DNA of 64,000 nt from Oreohelix idahoensis (Eukaryota; Mollusca; Gastropoda; Stylommatophora; Oreohelicidae), in assembly GCA_024509875.1 (NCBI GenBank), contig JAMPIV010004910.1, forward strand, positions 10,001 through 74,000, in the 5' to 3' direction. Below are positions 45,488 through 55,814 of this stretch, in pieces. The first letter of the stretch is position 1. Each line of letters begins with the position of its first letter. Both the position numbers and the translations under genes were made by a program. The notes beneath the pieces were generated by a model that searched no databases, was not told the origin of the DNA, and worked only from the letters and a program-made list of their open reading frames with translations.

Positions 45488-45892
45488 ACTTCTTCTTCTT
45501 TGATCCTTAGCCACCGGCTGTCAAAGCAGTTAGTGGCCATCACGCCTGGTGGCGTCTTGTAGAGCAGCAACAAACTGCTTCCACTTTGCTCGGTCGGCGG
45601 CCATTCTTCGTACAGTGCCCCAGCTCTGGTTCATTCTTTGCATCTCGGCCTCCACAGTTCTCCACCAAGTTGTTTTTGGTCGGCTTCTCTTTCACTTTCC
45701 TTCGGGGGTCTATAGCATAGCTGTTCTTGTGATGGCATCAGGGTCTCTTCTGAGGATGTAGCCAACCCAACTCCAGCATCTGCCAGCTATGATGGTGTGC
45801 ATGTCCTCTTGGTTGCTCCGAGTAAGTAGTTCTTAGTTAGTGATAGTATTCGGCCAAAAGATTGAGAGACTTTTCCTTAGGCAGATTGTGTA
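45488..45892 (-). mobile_element. LINE-D 3' end (copy 2) with 23-bp target duplication
   Basis: Flanked by TGGTGAACAGGGTCCTGT.GGAA at 45465-45487 and 45893-45915 (one mismatch). On the minus strand it runs from CACAATCTGCC through a LINE C-terminus (RCWSWVGYILRRDPD, AKWKQFVAALQDATRRDG) to a GAAGAAG tail. The 3' part, covering the end of the ORF and the 3' UTR, is shared with the SINE. Confidence 0.88.
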
Positions 45893-46099
45893 TGGTGAAC
45901 AGGGTCCTGTAGGAACCTAAAAACGCACACACGTGCACGTGCACACACACACTCTCTCTCTCTCTCCGTATTCACGGATTCTGTATTCGTGGGGTTTTCA
46001 AGAAACCCTAACCCCCACGAATAGCGAGGATTGACTGTAATTGTAAGACTATTTTATAAAGCCTTTGAAGGATGCCCTGGCTTTGTGAGGTTATAAAAT

Positions 46100-46665
46100 G
46101 TGTAGAAGATTTCCACATTTTATTTATTTATTCATTGTCTTTCAGTTGCCTGAGGAGCATAGGTCTTCACCAAATTCATGCCAAGTGCAACTGTCCTCTG
46201 CCATGTGCTCAAGGTCCTTCCATGTCCTCCTTCACTTGTCTCCAGTTGTCTTCTTCTTGTGTTTTTATTTTGGTAATTCTTCCAACTCTCTTACTCTGAG
46301 GATTCTAGAACAAGAACTGCTTTGTAATGCTATCAGCTGGTTCCCTCATTGTGTGTTCTCTCCATCTCCAGCGTCTTCTTCTCATCTCTTATTCCACTGA
46401 CCCTTGTCTGGTTCTTGTCATCAGTTCCATATTGGTGACCTATTCATACCATTTCCATCCTTCTATTCTACGCAAGTTCCCATTTATTAAAATTCTGTAA
46501 CTTTTTGCTTGCTGTTTTTGTTCTCCATGTTTCACAGCCATACAATAGGACTAACTTGACATCTGAGTTGAAGATTCTTATTTTTGTGTTGGACTTGATT
46601 TCTTGCAATGTCCCTATATGTCACAGTGCAGTGACAGCTCTTGCTTTTGTAAAAAGGGATAAAAT
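46100..46665 (-). repeat. LINE-C copy (antisense)
   Basis: It matches 47580-48690 and 55815-56230 over long blocks, including the AGTTGCCTGAGGAGC 3' end, CTTGTCATCAGTTCCATATTGG, and CATGTTTCACAGCCATACAATAGGAC. It has a single CATCAGTTCC unit, whereas the copy at 47580 has about 31. Confidence 0.7.
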
Positions 46666-46706
46666 ATGTAGAGACGTGGCTATTTTATTAAATATGTGGG
46701 AGACAT

Positions 46707-47290
46707 CTATAGTCCGTTCGGAAATTCGTGCCCACAGAAAGCGTCAATTTTCTCCAAAACTGTTTGTTGTATGGACATGAATTTTTGCATGCAGTCTTAG
46801 ATTTTCCATGCAGTTATTAATATATTTTTTGCCCTTACAAAACTCATGTCATGTTCGAATTTTCTTCTTTACATTATAGAAAAAACTCTTACTGTTGTCT
46901 GGGTTAATTTTTCTTAGTTTTACAGGAAAGTTACAAGATCCGTTCAAAAATATTTGTTTTGGTTTGAATTAGTGTAGTGACTACATGTCCGCACGAGTGC
47001 GCACCTATTGTACACAGTCGCGAGTAACTAATTCAAAGAAAACAAAATATTTTTGAACGGATCTTGTAACTTTCACGTAAAACTACTAAAGATTAACCCA
47101 GACAACAGTAAGAGTTTTTTATATAACGTAAAGAAGAAAATTCGAACATGACATGAGTTTTGTAAGGGCAAAAAATATATTAATAACTGCATGGAAAATC
47201 TAAGACTGCATGCAAAAATTCATGTCCATACAACAAACAGTTTTGGAGAAAATTGACGCTTGTGGGCACGAATTTCCGAACGGGCTATAG
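46707..47290. mobile_element. Long-hairpin MITE
   Basis: Almost the whole 584 bp is an inverted repeat. The left arm from TATAGTCCGTTCGGAAATTC and the right arm ending GAATTTCCGAACGGGCTATA pair over about 265 bp with few mismatches, leaving about 50 bases of loop (about 46975-47025). CTATAG or TA at both edges fits a Tc1/mariner-like TA target. No ORF was seen. Confidence 0.92.
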
Positions 47291-47579
47291 TATTTGTCTT
47301 TTAACAAAAAAAAGTCCCAGTTTAATACTGCCAGGGGGCGCAGCAGTAGCCAGAGCAGTAAACATCAATGAAGTCATGAATTTTCAATACAAGCTTCAAT
47401 ACTAGATCTATAAAGTTAAGAGACATTTGTATGATAGCTTTTATAAAATCAATTCAGAAATTAGGAGGTTGTTTACTTATTATATTTAACAAATAATAAT
47501 TGGAGAAAGCATTAGTAAACTGTCACATTACTACTTATATTGATTAATGTTTTGTGTATGGTGTGATTGCTTACCTTGG
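47291..47579. other. Intron 4, unassigned
   Basis: AT-rich intron. Nothing was recognised. Confidence 0.5.
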
Positions 47580-48690
47580 AGAGGGAAGAATTACATGTTC
47601 CTTAGCCTCCCTCTGCCACTCTTACCCTGGGGATTCCAGAACGAGGACTACCTCGTGATGCTTCAGCATGTTTCCTCAACGTGTGTCCTATCCATCTCCA
47701 GCATCTTCTCATCTTTTGTTTCCCTGGCACTTGCCTTGTTTTGTCATCAGTTCCACATTAGTGATCTTGTCATCAGTTCCACATTAGTGATCTTGTCATC
47801 AGTTCCACATTAGTGATCTTGTCATCAGTTCCACATTAGTGATCTTGTCATCAGTTCCACATTAGTGATCTTGTCATCAGTTCCACATTAGTGATCTTGT
47901 CATCAGTTCCACATTAGTGATCTTGTCATCAGTTCCACATTAGTGATCTTGTCATCAGTTCCACATTAGTGATCTTGTCATCAGTTCCACATTAGTGATC
48001 TTGTCATCAGTTCCACATTAGTGATCTTGTCATCAGTTCCACATTAGTGATCTTGTCATCAGTTCCACATTAGTGATCTTGTCATCAGTTCCACATTAGT
48101 GATCTTGTCATCAGTTCCACATTAGTGATCTTGTCATCAGTTCCACATTAGTGATCTTGTCATCAGTTCCACATTAGTGATCTTGTCATCAGTTCCACAT
48201 TAGTGATCTTGTCATCAGTTCCACATTAGTGATCTTGTCATCAGTTCCACATTAGTGATCTTGTCATCAGTTCCACATTAGTCATCTTGTCATCAGTTCC
48301 ACATTAGTCATCTTGTCATCAGTTCCACATTAGTCATCTTGTCATCAGTTCCACATTAGTGATCTTGTCATCAGTTCCACATTAGTGATCTTGTCATAAG
48401 TTCCACATTAGTGATCTTGTCATCAGCTCCACATTAGTGATCTTGTCATCAGTTCCACATTAGTGATCTTGTCGTCAGTTCCACATTAGTGATCTTGTCA
48501 TCAGTTCCACATTAGTGATCTTGTCATCAGTTCCATATTAGTGTTCTTGTCATTCCACTCTCATCCTTCTATTCTGTGCAAGCACTCATTAATAAAGTGT
48601 GTAGCTTTTTAGTTGTTGTTTCTGTTGTTCTCTATGTCTTCAGAGCCATACAATAAGACTGACTTGACATTAGAACCTCTTAAAATTTCC
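47580..48690 (-). repeat. LINE-C copy containing a 26-bp minisatellite
   Basis: LINE-C flanks on both sides (47600-47740, CCCTGGGGATTCCAGAACGA, and 48549-48690, CATCCTTCTATTCTGTGCAAGC, GAGCCATACAATAAGACTGA) enclose 47741-48548, about 31 copies of GATCTTGTCATCAGTTCCACATTAGT (26 bp; shown as units TCATCAGTTCCACATTAG plus GATCTTG). Other LINE-C copies have one unit here. Three consecutive units carry GTCATC for GTGATC (about 48278-48335). Confidence 0.93.
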
Positions 48691-49093
48691 ATTTTCAAAC
48701 TTTATAACAGAATAATGTGCTGAAAGAATTGGTCAGTTTATTAAAATTAGTCACATGACCTATGCAGTTCCCAGGGGTCTGTGAAGAGAGACAGAAAGAA
48801 TGGGACCACTGCTATCTTAGACATATTGTAAAAAGCCACTAATACCAGGTTTATGGATGGCCTCACTATGTCAAACAAATAGTTACAGGAACCACCTCTG
48901 TAAGAGGCCACTAATACCAGGTTTATGGATGGCCTCACTATGTCAAACAAATAGTTACAGGAACAACCTCTGCAAGAGTACATGAATGCTTTGATAACAT
49001 GGTTCCTGCAAGGGGATCAGCTATACTGGTGGCTTCATGCTCTGTAAAGAGCATAAAGAACAAAAGTAGAAGAAGATTGGTTATTTAGCACTT
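48691..49093 (+). repeat. 71-bp tandem duplication and GAA-tailed repeat
   Basis: 48833-48903 is repeated at 48904-48974 (GCCACTAATACCAGG...GGAAC.ACCTCTG). The segment ends at about 49075 in GTAGAAGAAGATT, a short GAA tail, so it may be another non-LTR fragment. Confidence 0.7.
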
Positions 49094-50309
49094 TAGATAT
49101 TTGTTGGATGTTGTTGCCTAGACATTTGATGAATGTTGTTGCCTAGACATTTGATGGATGTTGTTGCCTAGACATTTGATGAATGTTGTTGCCTAGACAT
49201 TTGATGAATGTTGTTGCCTAGACATTTGATGGATGTTGTTGCCTTGACATTTGATGAATGTTGTTGCCTAGACATTTGATGGATGTTGTTGCCTAGACAT
49301 TTGATGAATGTTGTTGCCTAGACATTTGATGAATGTTGTTGCCTAGACATTTGATGGATGTTGTTGCCTAGAAATTTGATGAATGTTGTTGCCTAGACAT
49401 TTGATGGATGTTGTTGCCTTGACATTTGATGAATGTTGTTGCCTAGACATTTGATGGATGTTGTTGCCAAGACATTTGATGGATGTTGTTGCCTAGACAT
49501 TTGATGGATGTAGTTGCCTAGACATTTGATGAATGTTGTTGCCTAGACATTTGATGGATGTTGTTGCCTAGACATTTGATGAATGTTGTTGCCTAGACAT
49601 TTGATGGATGTTGTTGCCTAGACATTTGATGAATGTTGTTGCCTAGACATTTGTTGGATGTTGTCGCCTAGACATTTGATGAATGTTGTTGCCTAGACAT
49701 TTGATGGATGTTGTTGCCTAGACATTTGATGGATGTAGTTGCCTAGACATTTGATGAATGGTGTTGCCTAGACATTTGATGAATGGTGTTGCCTAGACAT
49801 TTGATGAATGTTGTTGCCTAGACATTTGATGAATGGTGTTGCCTAGACATTTGATGAATGTTGTTGCCTAGACATTTGATGAATGTTGTTGGATAGACAT
49901 TTGATGAATGGTGTTGCCTAGACATTTGATGAATGTTATTTGATAGACATTTGATGAATGTTGTTGCCTAGACATTTGATGAATGTTGTTGCCTAGATAT
50001 TTGATGGATGTTGTTGCCTAGATATTTGATGAATGTTGTTGCCTAGACATTTGATGAATGTTGTTGCCTAGACATTTGATGAATGTTGTTGCCTAGACAT
50101 TTGATGGATGTAGTTGCCTAGACATTTGATGAATGTTGTTGCCTAGACATTTGATGAATGTTGTTGCCTAAACATTTATGAATGTTGTTGCCTAGACATT
50201 TGATGAATGTTGGTCCCTAGGCATTTGATGAATGTTGTTGCCTAGATATTTGATGAATGTTGTTGCCTAGATATTTGATGAATGTTGTTGCCTAGATATT
50301 TGATGAATT
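49094..50309. repeat. 25-bp minisatellite in intron 4
   Basis: About 48 copies of a unit TGTTGTTGCCTAGACATTTG + ATGAA, with common variants GATGGATG and TAGTTGCC. It ends 28 bases before the exon 5 acceptor. No LINE origin was recognised. Confidence 0.97.
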
Positions 50310-50337
50310 GTTACTGTAGTTCACCTTCTACTTCCAG

Positions 50338-50469
50338 CCAACTTTAGCTCTGGGTGCTGTCCCATCATCTCCAATGTCCCAGCTGTCACAGAACATGGTG
50401 TTTGCAGATGATCTGTTGACGTTATCAGGTCTGGACACTGCCAGTCTAGGGGGTCCTACCATCCAAATG
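50338..50469 (+). CDS. ZNF341: ZNF341-like exon 5
   Basis: Acceptor TTCTACTTCCAG|CCA and donor CAAATG|GTATGT; 132 bases, phase 0. It encodes PTLALGAVPSSPMSQLSQ then NMVFADDLLTLSGLDTASLG. The second part corresponds to the ZNF341 patch with a hydrophobic-Asp-Asp-Leu/Val core. A 25-bp minisatellite ends only 28 bases before the acceptor. Confidence 0.88.
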
Positions 50470-51391
50470 GTATGTCTGAATGTTGCTGAACGAACAAACT
50501 TTATTTTCGGGGGGTTGAGAATTGAGTGCACAGGTCTGTCCAGCATTCTGCCCTTCTTCTTTCTCTTATCTTTTATACTATCCATTCATTCTCATGTGTA
50601 CTTTAGGCATTGATTTTAAGAAAATCAACATTGTCAGAGTAGCACAATAGTATACTCACATTTACAGTATTCATTCATATTAAAGAAACAATGTAAGTTG
50701 ACAAAAGCAACATTGTCATCAAACCCTACATAAAGATTGGCTGGGACAAAACATGGTAGAATAAGATACGCCAAGAAAGGGAGCTTAATAAAAAGTTTCA
50801 GCTCATGAGGAGTGGATCATACAGCTTTTGAGTATCAAAGATTTGAAACAGATATACCATACAATTTTGATCTTTAATAAAAGTGGTTGAAAAGGCGTAT
50901 TTTGACATTAAAAATGGTATTTTCTTATGAAATTGTGCTTTAGCTATGGAGAAAAGGGATAATTTCTCAGGCCCTTGTTCGGTGTTACACATTTTCTTAT
51001 CATTTGCTTATTTATTCATCAGTTATTATGAGATTGACACATAAACTTTCCATAAAATAGAACTGTTATTCAGGACTGTTGATGTCTTTCTAAAATGTTG
51101 ATGTATTGCTGCTAACAATGTTGGAAACTTTGTTTCAGGTTTAAGATAAATAACTTTAAAATCTCATAATAGAGGATGTACTGAACATTATAAAAAATCT
51201 GTGCTTGCAAAAGTTTTAAAATGTAATGGTGAGCTTGATGTTCACATCTAAAAAAAAAAATCTTAATATATGTAAATAAAGCATAAAAATCTTATATGGA
51301 AGCTGCTTCAGTGAACAAACTCTTTGTTGTATATAACACTTACAGTTTTAGTTAAATGTTTCATTTAAATCCTGTATGTATATATGAAAAT
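50470..51391. repeat. Intron 5 start with interspersed repeat copy
   Basis: 50487-50655 is similar to 31844-32020. The rest is AT-rich and unassigned. Confidence 0.55.
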
Positions 51392-52590
51392 AGTACTTCA
51401 CTGCTGCTCTCCCCCCCCCCCCTCCCAGTTTAATAATAGTACTTCACTGCTGCTCCCCGCCCCTTGTTTAGTAATAGTACTTCACTGCTGCTTTCCCTCC
51501 CCCTAGTTTAGTAATAGTACTTCACTGCTGCTCCACTCCTTAGTGTAGTAATAACACTACACTGCTGCTCCACTCCTTAGTGTAGTAATAACACTTCACT
51601 GCTGCTCCACTCCTTAGTGTAGTAATAACACTACACTGCTGCTCCACTCCTTAGTGTAGTAATAACACTTCACTGCTGCTCCACTCCTTAGTGTAGTAAT
51701 AACACTTCACTGCTGCTCCGCTCCTTAGTGTAGTAATAACACTACACTGCTGCTCCACTCCTTAGTGTAGTAATAACACTTTACTGCTGCTCCACTCCTT
51801 AGTGTAGTAATAACACTTCACTGCTGCTCCACTCCTTAGTGTAGTAATAACACTACACTACTGCTCCATTCCTTAGTGTAGTAATAACACTACACTGCTG
51901 CTCCACTCCTTATTGTAGTAATAACACTTCACTGCTGCTCCACTCCTTAGTGTAGTAATAACACTACACTGCTGCTCCACTCCTTAGTGTAGTAATAACA
52001 CTTCACTGCTGCTCCGCTCCTTAGTGTAGTAATAACACTTCACTGCTGCTCCGCTCCTTAGTGTAGTAATAACACTTCACTGCTGCTCCGCTCCTTAGTT
52101 TAGTAATAACACTACACTGCTGCTCCGCTCCTTAGTGTAGTAATAACACTTCACTGCTGCTCCGCTCCTTAGTGTATTAATAACACTTCACTGCTGCTCT
52201 GCTCCTTAGTGTAGTAATAACACTTCACTGCTGCTCTGCTCCTTAGTGTAGTAATAACACTTCACTGCTGCTCCGCTCCTTAGTGTAGTAATAACACTTC
52301 ACTGCTGCTCCGCTCCTTAGTGTAGTAATAACACTTCACTGCTGCTCCGCTCCTTAGTGTAGTAATAACGCTTCACTGCTGCTCCGCTCCTTAGTGTAGT
52401 AATAACACTTCACTGCTGCTCCGCTCCTTAGTGTAGTAATAACACTTCACTGCTGCTCTGCTCCTTAGTGTAGTAATAACACTTCACTGCTGCTCCACTC
52501 CTTAGTGTAGTAATAACACTTCACTGCTGCTCCATCCCTTAGTTTAGTAATAGCTTTTCACTGCTGCTCCACCCTGAGTTTAGTAACAAT
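51392..52590. repeat. 37-bp minisatellite in intron 5
   Basis: About 32 copies of a unit reading ACTGCTGCTCCACTCCTTAG then TGTAGTAATAACACTTC. Early units are degenerate and C-rich (51407-51470). Sub-variants CTCCGCTCC and CTCCACTCC form blocks, CTCCAC on the left and CTCCGC on the right. It ends about 50 bases before exon 6. Confidence 0.97.
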
Positions 52591-52640
52591 CTTTCTTGGT
52601 TCATGAAAAAAATGTATGTGAAAATGTTTTATCTGTGCAG

Positions 52641-52935
52641 GTAACTGGCTCTATCCATGGTCAGACAGGAAATAGCTCAAATAATGTGACCATATTTAGC
52701 CCACTGACCAGCCTGCCTGCCACAAACAACACTTTAACCTCAACCCCTGGCACAGGACAGCTGTTAGTCCAGCCTGGCCATCATATAACCTTGACCTCAA
52801 TCACAGATAAAACTCTACAGCAACAGCAGATGGCTCAAGCTTTGCCTCCTCCACCACCAGCAACAGTCACAGTTTCCCAACCTGCACAGCAGGCAGTTCA
52901 GTCACAGATGTTTAAACCAAGTCCCACAAAAGCTG
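52641..52935 (+). CDS. ZNF341: ZNF341-like exon 6
   Basis: Acceptor ATCTGTGCAG|GTA and donor AAAGCTG|GTAATA; 295 bases, entering in phase 0 and leaving in phase 1. It encodes a Ser/Thr/Asn-rich segment, QPGHHITLTSITDKTLQQQQ, a Pro run (PPPPPA) and QSQMFKPSPTKA. A Pro-rich tract followed by a FKP motif also precedes the finger block of ZNF341. It probably serves as a flexible activation or spacer region. Confidence 0.88.
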
Positions 52936-53434
52936 GTAATATATTGACTTGTTCCTCTGTTTTTATTATACTTTTAGTGTATACATCCTGAGTCTGCAAC
53001 CTGTCCATCACGATCTATTGATAGATCACAAAGGGTTGAATTGGTAGATCTCTAGGTGACAGAGGGGCACAAAGAAATAATATTTAACCTAGGGAAATTT
53101 TGGAATAGCTCATTTCCATTTAAAAGCTTAGTGTCCCCCAGGATTAAAAGTACTTTTTCCGCATTCCCATTGAAAACTCGCAAGCCAGCTTATCGAAATT
53201 CACTTTCTTTGTGAACTGCATAAGATACAAATGCAGTCATTTCTGTGAAGAGAAGTGAACACATCTTTCTTCGTTTCCTCAGAGAACTATATGGTACTAA
53301 AGAGTTAATATGCAGTAGTAATCACATACATTGGCATTATATCTTTCTGACAAACTTATGGACGGAAACTAGTAGACTATCACATGACTACTGTTACATA
53401 TAATGCCAGGCTAGTTCTGCTGTATTGCTGTGAA
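52936..53434. other. Intron 6, unassigned
   Basis: No repeat or coding signal was recognised. Confidence 0.5.
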
Positions 53435-53448
53435 ACAAGACCAACAAC

Positions 53449-55034
53449 TTACTTACTTAGTCGTTACCCTTCTTCCGTGAGGTGTAGAGGTTTGGAAGAG
53501 AGTGCCAGACTATCCTATCGGCTATCTTCCTCCTGGCCTGGTTCCATTCTAGTCCTCGGTCCTTCAAAGATTGTCTAATGTTGTCCTCCCAGCGGACTCT
53601 GGGTAGTCCTGGGGGTCTGGATCCCTGGCTCTTTGTTTCCCATGCTTGTCGTGGTAGCCGATCTTCTCCCATTCTGCAGACATGGCCAAACCATCTTAGT
53701 TGGGACTGTTCTACTTGGGTCTGCAGGGGGTGGGGTTTTAGGCCTTGACGTATTGTCTGGTTGCGGACCATGTCTCTTCTTGTTACTTCAACCAACTTCC
53801 TCAGATACCTCATTTCTGAGGTTTGGATCTGGCTTTTGTGGGTTGTAGTCATTGCCCATGACTCGCATCCGTATGTCAAGACTGGGACATAGGTGAAGCG
53901 GTATACAGCCATCTTTGTTTTCTTACCAACCTCTCTCTTGCTGAGGAATCCTCGATTTATGGCCTGAAAAAGTCTCCCAGCTGCTGCTTTTCGAGTGGCC
54001 AACTCTTCTTTGATGCCTCCCTTTCGGTCTATAATAGCTCCGAGGTATTTAAAGTGGTCGTCCTGCTCCAGGACCTGTTCTCCCAGCTTAATCTGATGTC
54101 TTCTTTCTTCTCATGATATCACCATGGATTTTGTTTTAGAGCTGCTTATGACCATCCCTCTCTTCCCCAGCTCTTCCTTCCAGACTTGCAGGTTGGATTG
54201 GAGATGTGCCTCTGATTTAGCAATCAGGGCAACATCATCAGCAAATGCCAGCTCTGAAATACAGACCTGTCTCATCTTCCAATACCCCACTGAATACTTT
54301 CTTGTTCTCTCCTTACATGCCTTGATGACATCATCCATGAGGAGTATGAAAAGATAAGGTGACAGGATATCACCTTGTCTTACACCAGTGGTGGTCCTGA
54401 ACTCTTCTGACTTATGGTTTGCTGTCCTCACATAATTTCTGCAAGACTTGTAGAAGCTCTGTATAGCATGAATCAGAGGTGCTGGAATGTTCTTCCTTGC
54501 CAAACAGTCCCAAAGTTTGCTCCATGGGACCCTGTCAAACGCCTTTTCCAGATCTATGAAACAAAGATGGATCTCACTCTTATACTCAAGGTTCTTTTCA
54601 CTCAGCTGTCTAAGTGTGAAGATTAGGTCTTGAGTACTTCGGTTTGCTCGGAATCCGCACTGGACCTCATCCAATTGTGGCTCAGCTAGGCGTCAGAGTC
54701 TCTGCTCTAAGATTCTAGAGTAGATTTTACCAGGGACACTGAGAAAAGGGAAATGCCTCTATGGTTTCCACATTGTCGATTGTCACCCTTTTTGAAAATT
54801 GGTGTTATGATGGCAATCTCCCAATCCTTTGGTATGGTCTTGTTGCACCACGCTGCTTGTAGGACCTTTAAGATTAATAGGTCGCCTGATGCTCCCATGT
54901 ACTTAACCATTTCTGGTGTTATACCATCATGCCCAGCTGCTTTGCCCATCTTGATTTTCTCCAGTGCTGCCTTCAGTTCTTCCATCTTTGTGTCATCTTC
55001 ACCATCATTGGTTTTCTCTTCTGTGCTAGTGATT
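53449..55034 (-). mobile_element. LINE-A copy 2 with 14-bp target duplication
   Basis: Flanked by perfect ACAAGACCAACAAC at 53435-53448 and 55035-55048. The minus strand encodes the RT (KAAGHDGITPEMVKYM, FIDLEKAFDRVPWSKLW, AFADDVALIA) and C-terminus (GCESWAMTT, LRWFGHVCRM) in frames 54985-54707, 54674-54111 and 54002-53457. Breaks: one frameshift at about 54690 and a TGA at 54111. It is 5'-truncated and tailed with AAGT repeats. It lies antisense in intron 6. Confidence 0.95.
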
Positions 55035-55048
55035 ACAAGACCAACAAC

Positions 55049-55226
55049 AACAACAGAAAAGATCAGATACAGACTTTCATAAATTGATACTTGGGTAGAC
55101 TAGAAGGATTGAAATGATATGACAAGATCACTGATGTGGAACTGACAGACTGAACCAAACAAATATCAAGAGGTGAAAAAATACCTGGGTGTTGGATAGG
55201 ATACATGTTATCCACATATGATGTCA

Positions 55227-55230
<4 letters not shown>
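55049..55230 (+). repeat. Intron 6 with short LINE-C piece
   Basis: 55105-55147 (GGATTGAAATGATATGACAAGATCAC...GTGGAACTGA) matches the LINE-C region that seeded the 26-bp array, in the sense orientation. Confidence 0.5.
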
Positions 55231-55283
<53 letters not shown>

Positions 55284-55537
55284 ACATTTTGTGACCAAGT
55301 GTGATGATAGGGGAGGGGGGATGAAATAATCTGATCTCACACAAAAAATAAGAGTGATGATCACTTCTTTGATAAATGATATCGGAACAAAGTCAATGTT
55401 GTAACCTCCATCCTCATGGTCTACTTTTTATTTGTGATAGTTAACGCCCGCGGTTATATTAGTATTATCATCTCAGCTGAAATATAGGATAATTATGGGA
55501 TTTAAAGTGGCAAAAGTTGACTGACGTCATATGTGGA
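55210..55537. repeat. Small inverted-repeat element containing a 51-base G tract
   Basis: ATCCACATATGATGTCA (55210-55226) and its inverted copy TGACGTCATATGTGGAT (55521-55537) differ at one base and could be the ends of a MITE of about 330 bp. Just inside the left end lies an uninterrupted run of 51 G (55231-55281). No ORF. Confidence 0.55.
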
Positions 55538-55795
55538 TGACCCCATACAACACATTGAGGAGAACCATCTGATAGCATCACAAGGCAGTTCTTGTTCTGA
55601 AATCCCCAGGTTAAGAGAAATAGAGAGAGATAAAAAAAGAAACATTGAGAAGGGAATCAAACACAGACATGACAAAGATAAAGCAGATGTGGAAAGACCT
55701 TGGACTGATGGTGCAGGATGGGAAGGCTTTACATTAACTTTGTAAAGGCCTATACTCCACAAGGAGTTGAAAGGTCATGGGTCAGCAAATGAACT
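55538..55795 (+). repeat. LINE-C 3' end, sense
   Basis: It contains ATCTGATAGCATCACAAGGCAG, GAAATCCCCAGGTTAAGAGA, and the end CACAAGGAGTTGAAAGGTCA. It lies tail-to-tail with the antisense copy that starts at about 55830. Confidence 0.7.
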
Positions 55796-55814
55796 TTTAC
55801 AGATATTCACAGTT

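Larger units (their letters stand above)
41472..46037 (+). mobile_element. Tigger-2 shell with nested LINE-B, SINE and LINE-D
   Basis: A perfect 15-bp terminal inverted repeat CAGTCAATCCTCGCT lies at 41472-41486 and 46023-46037, flanked by TA on both sides, typical of Tigger/pogo. The inner left side has a pogo-like leader and an ATGGCATCCAAG start at 41743, then a 32-bp unit repeated three times (about 41812-41910), after which LINE-B takes over. No transposase core was found. The right end has AC and CT microsatellites (45927-45966). Confidence 0.8.

Noticed and set aside
47741..52590. CRISPR-like regular repeats
   Set aside because: Units of 25, 26 and 37 bp are head-to-tail with no unique spacers and lie in introns. 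They are minisatellites.
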